Assembly (NCBI GenBank): GCA_004299095.1
Contig: SCQQ01000023.1
Location: 1 to 45,636, forward strand
DNA: 45,636 bases
Direction of reading: 5' to 3'
From: Burkholderiaceae bacterium
GTDB lineage: Bacteria; Pseudomonadota; Gammaproteobacteria; Burkholderiales; Burkholderiaceae_C
Shown in pieces: positions 17,179-25,848 of the stretch. The translations under genes and the position numbers were made by a program. The notes beneath the pieces are model-generated. The model did not search any database. It worked only from the letters and a program-made list of their open reading frames with translations, and was not told the DNA's origin. Positions within the stretch are counted from its first letter, which is position 1. Each line of letters starts with the position of its first letter.

Positions 17179-17207
17179 ATTGTGTATTGGTATATACGAA
17201 ATTGCAA
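17179..17207 (-). promoter_or_regulatory. candidate brnTA promoter/operator
   Basis: An AT-rich patch in a GC-rich region, 11 bases upstream of the brnT ATG. On the minus strand TTGCAA (17207-17202) and CACAAT (17184-17179) are 17 bases apart. An 8-base palindrome GTATATAC (17190-17197) lies between them and could be part of a BrnA operator. Confidence 0.4.
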
Positions 17208-17389
17208 GTCCAATCGAAGCAAGCGCCCGCGCGTCGCAGGCATGCATGGTCGAGCTGTCGCTGTGCTGGGTGTTGCGCGCCGCAAGCGTGACGGCGCTTG
17301 CCTGCCAACGCGGAGGGGCGCATGAACATGTACTCCTTCGGATGATCGGAGACGTCGCCAGTGCGGATTGTTCAGCGGTTTTCCCCCGC

Positions 17390-17588
17390 TCCACTGACGG
17401 ATCAGGTCGGTCATCGGCATCCCGAGATTGAGCGCCTTGATCTTCATGCGGCGATGCAGCTCCGGCGTGAGATCGATCGTGATGCGCAGGGTCTTTGACG
17501 ACGCGTCACTCCCCCGTTGACCAGCCCGCTTGACGAAGGCATCGGCGCTGGGCTTGAGCGCTGGCGCAGCGAACGATGTTTTGCTCAT
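17390..17588 (-). pseudogene. truncated ribbon-helix-helix partition protein (ParG-like)
   Basis: From ATG 17588 it reads 'MSKTSFAAPALKPSADAFVK', then 'LRITIDLTPELHRRMKIKAL' and 'MTDLIRQ', a ribbon-helix-helix protein of the kind paired with small ParA ATPases on plasmids. After 'LIRQ' the expected last 8 or so residues are replaced by unrelated sequence that runs in frame into brnT. It is therefore truncated at the C-terminus, near a junction at about 17392. The start overlaps the ancestral parA stop as ATGA, the normal arrangement for a parA-rhh operon. Confidence 0.65.
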
Positions 17589-18209
17589 GAATAAATCTCT
17601 TTCTGCAGTGCCTAAATCTCTTTTGCCGCAGTTGAATTGCGCAGGCCACGACCTCCAAGCCGACAGTCATGGCATCGTGGCACGCCTTGCGTTCGTGGAT
17701 CAGTGTCTTGGTCAAGCCCATCTGCGTGAACTCGGCGAGGTACTCCTTTGCCCCTGCAGCTTCCGTGCTCATGTGATGAGTTTTGGGCACTGGCTCAGCG
17801 CGGCGAACGCTTGTGTGCCGCCATCGATGCGGCTCGCCGCAGCCGCTTCCATCAACTCGTCGATGTGCAGTGCCGTTTCGAGATTAAGCTATGACGGCCG
17901 CGCGGGCATATAAACCTTGTGTGAGGTGAGCATCGCCGAGCGCAGATCCTTCGAATCCCTGCCGCCGGCGTCGATGATCGTTTCCTCGTAGCGCTTGGTC
18001 AGGCCGGGCACGGTCTGAAAATGTTGCCTGTGCGCTGCACGCAGTGGACGGGAGGACGGTCCCCTTGCGCAGCGCCGCGCCGCTCGACCCATTGCGCTGC
18101 CGAGGCTTGCGGGTCGGCATCAATGATCACGACGTCGCGGCCTGCGGTGGGCAACCACCAGATTGCAGGCAAGGGTAGTCTTGCCGATGCCGCCTTTTCT
18201 ACCGCCGCG
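17585..18209 (-). pseudogene. parA: decayed ParA-type partition ATPase
   Basis: Pieces of a small plasmid-type ParA are recognisable in order but in different frames. They are Walker A 'GGRKGGIGKTTLACNLVV' at about 18209-18155, 'IDADPQASAAQWVERR', then 'TKRYEETIIDAGGRDSKDLR', 'AMLTSHKVYMPARPS', and 'MGLTKTLIHERKACHDAM' near the C-terminus. Lesions include a frameshift near 18140, another near 18015, a CAG-to-TAG-like stop near 17889, a further frame change before 17770 and a TAG at 17612-17614. The original start region is replaced by hsdR-derived sequence. The gene is dead. It marks an old plasmid or integrative element partition module. Confidence 0.75.
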
Positions 18210-18210
18210 C

Positions 18211-18316
18211 GACGCAGCGCGAAACATCACGGAAGATGTCCTGCGCCGCGCGCGCTAGCGCTCACTGATAAGCAGCGCAAGTCCGCCACGATCAACTGGC
18301 AACGGCGCAAGGATGC
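18211..18316 (+). repeat. hsdR-derived direct repeat, copy B
   Basis: About 106 bases matching 7657-7768 in the same orientation, with a 4-6 base deletion and some substitutions. It encodes 'LTDKQRKSATINWQRRKDA' of the HsdR C-terminus and then diverges. It abuts the broken 5' end of parA, so a recombination joint lies at about 18210. Confidence 0.8.
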
Positions 18317-18456
18317 TCAGCGCAGGTCAGTCGTGAGTGCCGCGAAAAGCAAAACCGCGACCGTTTGCGGCGTCTTCACCTCTTTCGGCGCGTGGCAGAC
18401 ATCTTCATGGGGTGGCACTTTACCGGGCGCTGGGTGCGTTAGATTTCCGCGCAGGT

Positions 18457-18477
18457 TTTCCGTACCGTTTCCGTACC
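18457..18477. repeat. short direct repeats next to the tRNA
   Basis: TTTCCGTACC occurs at 18457-18466 and 18468-18477, one base apart, about 50 bases from the tRNA 3' end. Such repeats could be arm sites of a former integrase, but no integrase gene is visible. Confidence 0.35.
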
Positions 18478-18483
18478 AGCAAG

Positions 18484-18515
18484 AAAAAAGCACCTGCGCT
18501 TTCGCGTAAGTGCTT
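18484..18515 (-). terminator. rho-independent terminator after tRNA-Val
   Basis: On the minus strand a stem AAGCAC...GTGCTT with an inner GCG-GAAA-like hairpin is followed by six T. It lies 8 bases past the CCA end of the tRNA. Confidence 0.8.
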
Positions 18516-18523
18516 GATTTGAT

Positions 18524-18598
18524 TGGTGGGTGGTACAGGGATCGAACCTGTGACCCCTGCCGTGTGAAGGCAGTGCTCTACCGCTGAGCTAACCACCC
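18524..18598 (-). tRNA. tRNA-Val (anticodon CAC)
   Basis: The cloverleaf reads well on the minus strand: acceptor GGGTGGT/ACCACCC, D-arm AGCTCAGCGGTAGAGC, anticodon stem CTGCC/GGCAG with loop TTCACAC (anticodon CAC, reading GUG), and T-arm with GGTTCGATCC. An encoded CCA is present. Its 3' end faces the accessory region; dnaQ lies upstream on the same strand, as in other Burkholderiales. The 3' end of a tRNA is a common integration target. Confidence 0.95.
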
Positions 18599-18621
18599 AA
18601 TTCGTCGGTGGAAAGCGCGCA

Positions 18622-19335
18622 TTATAGGTGGCGGCGGTCGGCGGCCCAGACGGTCTTGCCACCGCTGGACTGGTCGATTTGTGCGAGCACGTCCTGGTGA
18701 GCCGCCAGCTCCTCTTCGGTCGCCCGAACCACGGGCAAATCAAAGCGGCGCAAGTCGACCGACGCAACGGCCACGCTGGCGGTCCCGTGGTCGGAAAAAC
18801 CGATTTCCAGCGCCTCCTGGCCGCGCGTGAGGTTGATGTACACGTCGGCCAACAGTTCCGCGTCGAGCAAGGCGCCGTGCAGCGTGCGGCTGGAGTTGTC
18901 GACGCTCAGGCGGTCGCACAGCGCATCCAGGCTGTTGCGCTTGCCGGGATACAACTGCTTGGCCATGACCAGCGTGTCGGTCACTTGATCGACGAACGTA
19001 TCCAGCTTGAGGCGGCCGGCGCGCTCGAGCTCGGAATTCAGGAACCCCACGTCGAACGGCGCGTTGTGAATGATGAGTTCGGCGCCGCGCAGGTAAGCGA
19101 TCAGGTCCTCGGCCACTTCGGCAAACTTGGGCTTGTCGCGCAGGAATTCGTTGCTGATGCCGTGCACCTTGAGCGCATCCTCATGGCTGTCGCGCTCGGG
19201 GTTGACGTAGATATGCAGGTTGTTGCCGCTCAGTTTCCGGTCGAGCAGTTCGACGCAGCCGATTTCGATCACGCGGTCGCCGGTTTCAAACGACAGGCCG
19301 GTGGTTTCAGTATCCAGAACGATCTGGCGGCTCAT
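18622..19335 (-). CDS. dnaQ: DNA polymerase III epsilon subunit (proofreading 3'-5' exonuclease)
   Basis: A 237-residue DEDDh exonuclease: Exo I 'IVLDTETTGLS' at residues 5-15, Exo II 'IIHNAPFDVGFLN' near 88-100, and Exo III 'HGALLDAELLADVY' near 153-166 with the catalytic His. The C-terminal tail carries the weakly conserved segment that binds the alpha subunit. It removes mismatched 3' ends during replication as part of the pol III core. Length is typical. It lies 23 bases upstream of tRNA-Val on the same strand and may be co-transcribed with it. In related genomes rnhA precedes dnaQ; here the gene upstream is iscA. Confidence 0.95.
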   Translation of the reverse strand: MSRQIVLDTETTGLSFETGDRVIEIGCVELLDRKLSGNNLHIYVNPERDSHEDALKVHGISNEFLRDKPKFAEVAEDLIAYLRGAELIIHNAPFDVGFLNSELERAGRLKLDTFVDQVTDTLVMAKQLYPGKRNSLDALCDRLSVDNSSRTLHGALLDAELLADVYINLTRGQEALEIGFSDHGTASVAVASVDLRRFDLPVVRATEEELAAHQDVLAQIDQSSGGKTVWAADRRHL

Positions 19336-19468
19336 TCGTCGGTATCTCCGGTTTCGCTTTGGATCGCCACCCGACCCCGTTCAAGCGACGCCAACGAGCG
19401 CCGATTTACGCCGCACGACACGAAGCAAACGGACAGCGAGGAAGCGCTCAAGAAACGACGGCGCACCA

Positions 19469-19792
19469 TTAAACCCGAAACGATTCGCCGCAGCCGCAGC
19501 GATCGCGCTCATTCGGGTTGTTGAATTTGAAGACGTCGTTCAGCCCGTTGCGGCCGTAGTCGATTTCGGTGCCATCCACCAGCGCCAGATCTTTGGGGTC
19601 CACCATCAACGTGACGCCGTGCTGCACGAAGACCGAATCACTTTGCAGCGGTTCGTCCACATAGTCCAGCCGATACGAGAACCCCGAGCAGCCCGCGGGT
19701 TTGATCGAAAGGCGAACGGCGGCAGTGCCTGCGCGCTTGGCGAGCGACGCGGCCAGATGGCGCGCTGCCGCCTCGGAAAGTGTGATGGCCAT
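19469..19792 (-). CDS. iscA: A-type iron-sulfur cluster carrier IscA
   Basis: A 107-residue HesB/IscA-family protein. Three ligand cysteines are visible: in 'KPAGCSGFSYRLDY' (about residue 36) and in 'DRCGCGESF' near the end. 'GTEIDYGRNGLNDVFKFNNP' is closer to IscA than to ErpA. I chose ATG 19792 ('MAITLSEAAA', the family start); a TTG six codons upstream is the alternative. It carries Fe-S clusters or iron to target proteins. It follows iscR on the same strand, but iscS and iscU are not between them. A 12-base-pair hairpin sits just upstream of its start. Confidence 0.9.
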   Translation of the reverse strand: MAITLSEAAARHLAASLAKRAGTAAVRLSIKPAGCSGFSYRLDYVDEPLQSDSVFVQHGVTLMVDPKDLALVDGTEIDYGRNGLNDVFKFNNPNERDRCGCGESFRV

Positions 19793-19802
19793 GAAACCGG
19801 AT

Positions 19803-19837
19803 GACTCCAAGCTCAGTCAAGAAACGAGCTTGGAGTC
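19803..19837 (-). promoter_or_regulatory. strong hairpin in the iscA leader
   Basis: Perfect 12-base inverted repeat, GACTCCAAGCTC and GAGCTTGGAGTC, with an 11-base loop, ending 10 bases upstream of the iscA ATG. The promoter-distal arm contains GGAG, the only Shine-Dalgarno-like sequence there. The folded RNA could hide the ribosome binding site or stop transcription leaving iscR; there is no T-run. Confidence 0.6.
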
Positions 19838-19996
19838 TATGCGATGCAGCCCATCCGCGTTGGCACGCTCGTGCGCATTGGAGTGCGATGCTCGGGTATC
19901 ACGCACGCGCTGCAACGCAAACGGTGGCGCGCAGGTCGATGCCAACGATGAAACGATACGGCGCCGCTGGTGCGCGTACGCCGCGCTTCGGGCGAT

Positions 19997-20530
19997 CTAC
20001 TTGCCGAGCATGCCGCCCAGCGCAAACACCGAGTTGGGTGCCGTTATGCGCACAGGCTTGACCACGGGCGTGGCCGAAATGGCGCGGCGCGCGATCGGGC
20101 GGTCTTCGATCTCGATGCCGTTGGCGTGCTGTTCATCGACCAGCTTTCGCAATGAAACCGACTGGAGGAACTGAAGCATGTGTGCATTGAGCGATGTCCA
20201 GAGCTCGTGCGTCATGCAGCGCGTGCCGTCGATGCCGCAGTTCTTTTCATCGCCGCAGCAGGTCGCGTCCAGGGGTTCATCCACCGACAGGATGATGTCG
20301 GCCACCGTGATGTCATCGGCGTCGCGCCCGAGCGAATAGCCGCCTCCGGGCCCGCGCGTCGATTCGACCAGCTCGTGCCGCCGCAACTTGCCGAACAGTT
20401 GCTCGAGATAAGACAGCGAGATCTGTTGCCGCTGACTGATGGCTGCCAGCGTGACCGGGCCGCTGCCCTCGCGCAACGCAAGGTCAATCATGGCAGTGAC
20501 TGCAAACCGGCCCTTGGTGGTAAGACGCAT
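19997..20530 (-). CDS. iscR: Rrf2-family iron-sulfur regulator IscR
   Basis: A 177-residue regulator starting 'MRLTTKGRFAVTAMIDLALR' behind AGGAG. The winged helix 'ISQRQQISLSYLEQLFGKLR' is followed by 'RGPGGGYSLGR'. The cluster ligands are in 'CCGDEKNCGIDGTRC', matching the three-Cys/His [2Fe-2S] site of IscR. IscR senses Fe-S status and represses the isc operon when loaded with cluster. It has a longer tail than E. coli IscR, as usual in betaproteobacteria. An intergenic stretch of 204 bases separates it from iscA, where iscS and iscU would be expected. ATG 20530 was chosen over an upstream frame extension. Confidence 0.93.
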   Translation of the reverse strand: MRLTTKGRFAVTAMIDLALREGSGPVTLAAISQRQQISLSYLEQLFGKLRRHELVESTRGPGGGYSLGRDADDITVADIILSVDEPLDATCCGDEKNCGIDGTRCMTHELWTSLNAHMLQFLQSVSLRKLVDEQHANGIEIEDRPIARRAISATPVVKPVRITAPNSVFALGGMLGK

Positions 20531-20656
20531 GACAAACTCCTGGCAGTGAACGAATGAGTCAAGAAAAGGGCGCCGAAATTCTGGGTGCAAGCGGAAACCG
20601 ATATTTCATTTGCCTGTTTCAGGCCGCATGCGCTCCATTCCTGACTGATTTCATCA

Positions 20657-20686
20657 AGTATACCAGCGTGCAAAGCCGTCAAGCAA
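20657..20686 (-). promoter_or_regulatory. candidate iscR promoter
   Basis: On the minus strand TATACT (20662-20657) forms a good -10. TTGCTT (20686-20681) lies 18 bases upstream as a possible -35; a better TTGACG (20682-20677) is only 14 bases away. The unusual spacing would suit a regulated promoter. This is a weak prediction. Confidence 0.35.
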
Positions 20687-20748
20687 CGCTGTTGCACGCA
20701 CACGACTGGCGCCCGGAGAGCCGCTGATCGGCCCTGGATGTGGCGAAT

Positions 20749-22869
20749 TTATCCCGCCACCACGTCGCCTTTGGCGTCGGCGCCAAAGGCCTGTGCACGC
20801 AGCGCCGCCAGTTGGTCGCGCACGCGTGCGGCCTGCTCGAACTCCAGATTCCGGGCGTGTTCGCGCATCAGTTTTTCCAGGCGCTTCAGTTCTTTCGACA
20901 AATCCTTTTCCGACAGATCGAATTCGATCGGTTCTGCCACGCGCGCATTCGACGCGGCGCGCCGGCGCGGCCCGGACTCCGATCCGTAGACACCATCGAT
21001 CAGGTCGCGCACTTCCTTGACGATGCCGCGCGGCGTGATGCCATGCTCGGCGTTGAACGCGATTTGCCGGGCACGGCGCCGTTCGGTTTCGCCGATGGCT
21101 TTTTTCATCGAATCGGTGATGCGGTCGCCGTACAGGATGGCCTTGCCGTGCACGTTGCGGGCGGCACGCCCCACCGTCTGGATCAGGCTGCGCTCGGCGC
21201 GCAGGAAACCTTCCTTGTCGGCGTCCAGGATGGCCACCAGCGAGACTTCGGGAATGTCCAGCCCCTCGCGCAGCAGGTTGATGCCCACCAGCACGTCGAA
21301 CGCGCCCAGGCGCAGGTCGCGGATGATCTCCACGCGTTCCACCGTGTCGATGTCGCTGTGCAGGTAGCGCACGCGCACGCCGTTATCGTCCAGATACTCG
21401 GTAAGTTGCTCGGCCATGCGCTTGGTGAGCGTGGTGATGAGCACGCGCTCGTGCTTGTCGGCGCGTTCGCGGATTTCCTGCAGCACGTCGTCCACTTGCG
21501 ACGTGGCCGGGCGCACTTCGATTTCCGGATCCACCAGCCCGGTCGGGCGCACCACCTGCTCCACCACCTGGCCCGAATGCTGCTTCTCGTAATCGGCCGG
21601 TGTGGCGCTGACGAAAATCACCTGACGGATGCGGCGCTCGAATTCGGCGAACTTGAGCGGCCGGTTGTCCATGGCCGACGGCAGGCGGAAGCCGTAATCC
21701 ACCAGCGTCTGCTTGCGCGCGTGGTCGCCGTTGTACATGCCGTTCAACTGGCCGATCATCTGGTGGCTCTCGTCCATGAACATCAGCGCGTCTTTGGCCA
21801 GATAGTCCATCAGGGTCGCGGGCGGTTCGCCCGGCGCGGCGCCGCTCAAATGGCGCGAATAGTTTTCGATGCCTTTGCAGTGACCCAATTCGGAGAGCAT
21901 TTCCAGATCAAACCGCGTGCGCTGCTCGAGCCGCTGCGCTTCCACCAGCTTGCCCGCTTCGTGGAAGTACTTGAGGCGATCGGCCAGTTCCAGCTTGATG
22001 GTCTCGACCGCGCGCAGCGTCTTGTCGCGCGGCGTGACGTAATGGTTCTCGGGGTAGATCACGAAGCGCGGGATCTTCTGCTGCACGTGGCCGGTGAGCG
22101 GGTCGAACAGCGAAAGCGCTTCCACTTCGTCGTCGAACAGTTCGATGCGCACCGCCAGTTCCGAGTGCTCGGCCGGAAACACGTCGATCACGTCGCCGCG
22201 CACGCGAAACGTGCCGCGCTCGAAATCGATGTCCTGGCGCCGGTACTGCATGCGCACCAGTTGCGCGATGGCGTCGCGCTGCGCCTGCTTGCTGCCGACC
22301 TTCAGGATCATGCGCATTTCCAGGTAGTCCTCGGGCGCGCCGATGCCGTAGATGGCGCTGACCGAAGCAACGATCACCACGTCGCGGCGCTCGAGCACGC
22401 TCTTGGTGGCCGAGAGGCGCATCTGCTCGATGTGCTCGTTGATCGCACTGTCTTTCTCGATGAACAGGTCGCGCTGCGGCACGTAGGCTTCGGGCTGGTA
22501 GTAGTCGTAATAGCTGACAAAGAACTCGACCGCGTTCTTCGGGAAGAACTCGCGGAACTCGCTGTAGAGCTGCGCCGCCAGCGTCTTGTTGGGTGCGAAC
22601 ACGATGGCGGGCCGGCCCAGGCGCGCGATCACGTTGGCCATGGTGAAGGTCTTGCCCGAGCCGGTCACGCCCAGCAGCGTCTGGAACGCTTCGCCGTCGT
22701 GCACGCCCTGCACCAACTCGTCGATGGCCGTGGGCTGGTCACCCGCCGGCGGGTAGGGTTGGTAGAGATCGAAAGGCGAATCCGGATAGGCGACGAAGCG
22801 CCCCGGTTTTTGCGGCTCGACGACCGCATGAATGGTGTCCGTCACACCCACTGATTTTGGGCGGCGCAT
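20749..22869 (-). CDS. uvrB: UvrABC excinuclease subunit B
   Basis: A 706-residue helicase-like repair protein. Walker A '[14 protein letters not shown]' lies near residue 65, the damage-probing beta-hairpin '[20 protein letters not shown]' near 115-135, '[10 protein letters not shown]' near 360, and helicase motif VI '[15 protein letters not shown]' near 565. The C-terminal UVR motif '[20 protein letters not shown]' contacts UvrC. Full length for the family. It loads at lesions delivered by UvrA and positions UvrC for incision. ATG 22869 fits the family start better than a GTG at 22914. Divergent from the aminotransferase gene, with 78 bases shared as promoter region. Confidence 0.97.
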   Translation of the reverse strand: MRRPKSVGVTDTIHAVVEPQKPGRFVAYPDSPFDLYQPYPPAGDQPTAIDELVQGVHDGEAFQTLLGVTGSGKTFTMANVIARLGRPAIVFAPNKTLAAQLYSEFREFFPKNAVEFFVSYYDYYQPEAYVPQRDLFIEKDSAINEHIEQMRLSATKSVLERRDVVIVASVSAIYGIGAPEDYLEMRMILKVGSKQAQRDAIAQLVRMQYRRQDIDFERGTFRVRGDVIDVFPAEHSELAVRIELFDDEVEALSLFDPLTGHVQQKIPRFVIYPENHYVTPRDKTLRAVETIKLELADRLKYFHEAGKLVEAQRLEQRTRFDLEMLSELGHCKGIENYSRHLSGAAPGEPPATLMDYLAKDALMFMDESHQMIGQLNGMYNGDHARKQTLVDYGFRLPSAMDNRPLKFAEFERRIRQVIFVSATPADYEKQHSGQVVEQVVRPTGLVDPEIEVRPATSQVDDVLQEIRERADKHERVLITTLTKRMAEQLTEYLDDNGVRVRYLHSDIDTVERVEIIRDLRLGAFDVLVGINLLREGLDIPEVSLVAILDADKEGFLRAERSLIQTVGRAARNVHGKAILYGDRITDSMKKAIGETERRRARQIAFNAEHGITPRGIVKEVRDLIDGVYGSESGPRRRAASNARVAEPIEFDLSEKDLSKELKRLEKLMREHARNLEFEQAARVRDQLAALRAQAFGADAKGDVVAG

Positions 22870-22947
22870 TAAAATTTCCAGCTCAGTGCGTTCATGCGGC
22901 ACGCCGCCCTCCACGATCCGCGCGCGCTTTTTTCCAGGAATTCTGTC

Positions 22948-24147
22948 ATGTCATCACCGTTTTCATCCGCTGCCTTGGCGCCCAAGGATCCTATTTTCGG
23001 CATCAACGAGCAGTTTGCGGCCGATACGCGTGACGGCAAAGTCAACATGTCGATCGGCATGTACATGGACGAAAACGGCAAAGTGCCGCTGCTGCAGTGC
23101 GTGCGCGCAGTGGAAAAAATGCTGGCGGAAACACCGAAGGCACGCGCCTACCTGCCGATCGACGGCTTGCGCGTCTATGACCAGAATGTACAGAAGCTGG
23201 TGTTTGGTGTCGATTCCGACGCCGTGAAAGCCGGGCGCGTCGCCACCGTGCAGGCGCTCGGCGGCACGGGCGCCATCAAGGTCGGCGCCGATTTGCTGCA
23301 CAAGCTGATGCCCGGCGCGCGGGTGCTGGTATCCGACCCGACGTGGGGCAACCACCGCGGCATCTTCACGCAAGCGGGCTTCCAGGTCGGCACCTATCGC
23401 TACTACCACGCCGCCCGGCGCACGCTCGATTTCGACGGCATGCTGGCCGACCTGCGCGCGGCACCCGTGGGCAGCATCGTGATCCTGCACGCCTGCTGCC
23501 ACAACCCGACGGGCTACGACTTGAATGCTGCGCAATGGGGCCAGGTGATCGAGGTCGCCAAGGAGCGCGGCCTGACGACCTTCCTCGACATGGCGTACCA
23601 GGGCTTTGCGGATGGCATTACGGAAGACGGTGCGGTCATCGGCCAGTTCATCGCGGCCGGCGTGAATGTGCTGGTGTCGAATTCGTTTTCCAAGAACTTC
23701 AGCCTGTACGGCGAGCGCGTGGGCGCACTCTCGGTGGTGTGCACCGACAAGGAAGAAGCCGGCCGCGTGCTGAGCCAGTTGAAACTCGTGGTGCGCGCCA
23801 ACTACTCCAACCCGCCCACGCACGGCGCCACCATCGTCGCCCAGGTGCTCGCCGATCCGAAACTGCGGGCCCAGTGGGAAGGCGAGTTGGCGGCGATGCG
23901 CCAGCGCATCAAGTCCATGCGCCAACAGCTCGCCGATGGCCTCAAGGCCGCAGGCGTGAAGCAGGACATGGGTTTCATCACCACCCAAGTGGGCATGTTC
24001 AGCTATTCGGGTCTGTCCAAGGAGCAGATGCAACGCCTGCGCCAGGACCACGCCGTGTACGGCCTCGACAGCGGACGCCTGTGCGTGGCCGCGCTCAATC
24101 CGCACAACATCGCGCACGTTTGCAAGAGCATTGCTGCGGTCATGTGA
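22948..24147 (+). CDS. class I amino acid aminotransferase (aspartate/aromatic type)
   Basis: A 399-residue PLP-dependent transaminase of the AspC/TyrB group. The PLP lysine is in '[16 protein letters not shown]' (about residue 249), with '[12 protein letters not shown]' holding the Asn/Pro loop and a final '[12 protein letters not shown]' strand. It interconverts aspartate or aromatic amino acids with their 2-oxo acids. ATG 22948 has AGGA upstream and gives the usual start; the open frame upstream is non-coding. Divergent from uvrB, an order common in Burkholderiales. Whether it prefers aspartate or aromatic substrates cannot be told from the sequence. Confidence 0.93.
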   Translation: MSSPFSSAALAPKDPIFGINEQFAADTRDGKVNMSIGMYMDENGKVPLLQCVRAVEKMLAETPKARAYLPIDGLRVYDQNVQKLVFGVDSDAVKAGRVATVQALGGTGAIKVGADLLHKLMPGARVLVSDPTWGNHRGIFTQAGFQVGTYRYYHAARRTLDFDGMLADLRAAPVGSIVILHACCHNPTGYDLNAAQWGQVIEVAKERGLTTFLDMAYQGFADGITEDGAVIGQFIAAGVNVLVSNSFSKNFSLYGERVGALSVVCTDKEEAGRVLSQLKLVVRANYSNPPTHGATIVAQVLADPKLRAQWEGELAAMRQRIKSMRQQLADGLKAAGVKQDMGFITTQVGMFSYSGLSKEQMQRLRQDHAVYGLDSGRLCVAALNPHNIAHVCKSIAAVM

Positions 24148-24276
24148 CTTCGTGCCGACAAGCGCAGCGCGTGGATCAAGGCGCGGCGCAAAGCCGGTCA
24201 GCAAGGCCGGGGCACTCCTCCGTAAGCCGTAAAGGCCGCCGGCGTTGCCTGGACCAGCATGCCACGGCCCAGGCGC

Positions 24277-25698
24277 TTACGAGAAATCGTCCTCGCTGCC
24301 GGCCGCCAGATTCTCGAAGCGCGTCAGCGGCTTGACGAAAGTCAGCTTGACCACGCCAGTGGGTCCGTTGCGCTGCTTGCCGATGATGATTTCAGCCACG
24401 CCCGGCTCGCGCGACTCCTTGTTGTAGTAGTCGTCGCGGTAAATGAACATGATGACGTCGGCATCCTGCTCAATGGCGCCCGATTCGCGCAGATCGCTCA
24501 TCATTGGGCGTTTGTCGGTACGCTGCTCCACGCCACGGTTCAACTGCGACAGCGCCAGCACCGGGCACTGCAGCTCCTTGGCGAGGGCTTTCAGGCCGCG
24601 CGAAACTTCGCCCAGTTCAGTGGCGCGATTTTCTTCGCTGCCGTGGCTGCCGCTCATGAGCTGCAAATAGTCGACCACGATCAGCCCGAGCCGGCCGCCG
24701 TATTGCCGTGCCAGGCGGCGCGCGCTGCTGCGCAGCTCCGATGGTTTCAGCGCCGGCTGCTCGTCGATGTGCAGGCTCACGCCGCGCAGGCGCTCGATGG
24801 CTTCGGTCAGGCGCGGCCACTCTTCGTCGGTCAGGCGACCGGAGCGCAAATGGCTCTGATCGATGCGGCCGATTGATCCGACGATGCGCACGGCCAATTG
24901 CGATGCGCCCATTTCCATCGAAAATACCGCCACCGGCAGCCCTTCATTGAGCGCCACGTGCTCGGCAATGTTGATGGCCAGCGCCGTCTTGCCCATGGAA
25001 GGCCGCGCCGCCAGCACCACCAGATCGCCGCCCTGAAAGCCGGACGTCATGCGGTCCAGATCGTAAAAGCCCGTGGGCACGCCGGTGATGTCGTTGGGGT
25101 TGTCGGCCATTTCCTGCACGCGATCGAGCAGTTGGACCACCAGTGAATCCATGCCCTGGAAACCCTGCTTCAGGCGCGCGCTTTGTTCGCCGATCTTGAA
25201 AATCCTGGTTTCAGCTTCGTCCAGGATCTCGGCCACCGGCTTGCCTTGCGTCTGGAACGCGCTCGTGGCGATTTCGTCGCTCGCGCTCACCAGTTGGCGC
25301 AGGATGGAACGCTCGCGCACGATCTCGGCATAGCGCCGGATATTGCTCGCGCTCGGCACGTACTGCGCGAGCGAATTGAGGTAGCCCAGCCCTCCCACGT
25401 CGTCGGCCTTGCCCTGGCGCTCGAGTTCTTCGTTGACGGTGATCACGTCGGCCGGCTTGTTGCCGCCGATCAGCTCGCCCAACACGCCATAAATCAAGCG
25501 GTGCTCGTAGCGGTAGAAATCTACATCTGACAGCACGTCGGCGACGCGATCCCAAGCCTCGTTGTCGAGCAGCAAGCCGCCCAGCACGCTCGACTCGGCC
25601 TCCACCGATTGCGGCGGCACGCGCAGCGCCGTAACCTCATTCAACGGCGGCATGTGGCCGCCCGATTTCACAGGGAGTACTTCGACGGTGGTTGGCAT
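24277..25698 (-). CDS. dnaB: replicative DNA helicase DnaB
   Basis: A 473-residue hexameric helicase: N-terminal domain from 'PPQSVEAESSVLGGLLLDNE', linker, then a RecA-like domain with Walker A 'ARPSMGKTALAINIAE' (about residue 234), Walker B 'LIVVDYLQLMSG', and 'QRNGPTGVVKLTFV' near the end. It unwinds the fork and recruits primase. No intein is present. It lies downstream of rplI on the same strand, separated by a hairpin terminator. The ATG at 25698 has no clear Shine-Dalgarno; an internal ATG at 25653 is an alternative start. Confidence 0.96.
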   Translation of the reverse strand: MPTTVEVLPVKSGGHMPPLNEVTALRVPPQSVEAESSVLGGLLLDNEAWDRVADVLSDVDFYRYEHRLIYGVLGELIGGNKPADVITVNEELERQGKADDVGGLGYLNSLAQYVPSASNIRRYAEIVRERSILRQLVSASDEIATSAFQTQGKPVAEILDEAETRIFKIGEQSARLKQGFQGMDSLVVQLLDRVQEMADNPNDITGVPTGFYDLDRMTSGFQGGDLVVLAARPSMGKTALAINIAEHVALNEGLPVAVFSMEMGASQLAVRIVGSIGRIDQSHLRSGRLTDEEWPRLTEAIERLRGVSLHIDEQPALKPSELRSSARRLARQYGGRLGLIVVDYLQLMSGSHGSEENRATELGEVSRGLKALAKELQCPVLALSQLNRGVEQRTDKRPMMSDLRESGAIEQDADVIMFIYRDDYYNKESREPGVAEIIIGKQRNGPTGVVKLTFVKPLTRFENLAAGSEDDFS

Positions 25699-25806
25699 GG
25701 ATCAGTGCGATGACAAACCTGTATGGTACGGAGCGCGCGCCAGCCTGTCACCGCACAACGCTGTGGATAACGTGTTCATACCCAGTGAAAAGCGACTTTC
25801 GAAAAT

Positions 25807-25835
25807 GAAAAAACCGCCCCCAGGCGGCTTTTTCA
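25807..25835. terminator. bidirectional hairpin terminator between rplI and dnaB
   Basis: CCGCC and GGCGG around a short C/A loop, with A-runs on the left and T-runs on the right. On the minus strand the stem is followed by a run of seven T, which would end the rpsF-priB-rpsR-rplI transcript. Confidence 0.8.
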
Positions 25836-25848
25836 GGGCGCGTGTGGC

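Noticed and set aside
18420-18767. 115-codon frame across the tRNA
   Set aside because: It reads through tRNA-Val and its terminator and gives the typical spurious tRNA translation.
20740-22854. 704-codon open frame on the plus strand
   Set aside because: It lies exactly antisense to uvrB, is rich in His, Arg, Gln and Val, and has no recognisable domain. It is a GC-rich shadow frame.
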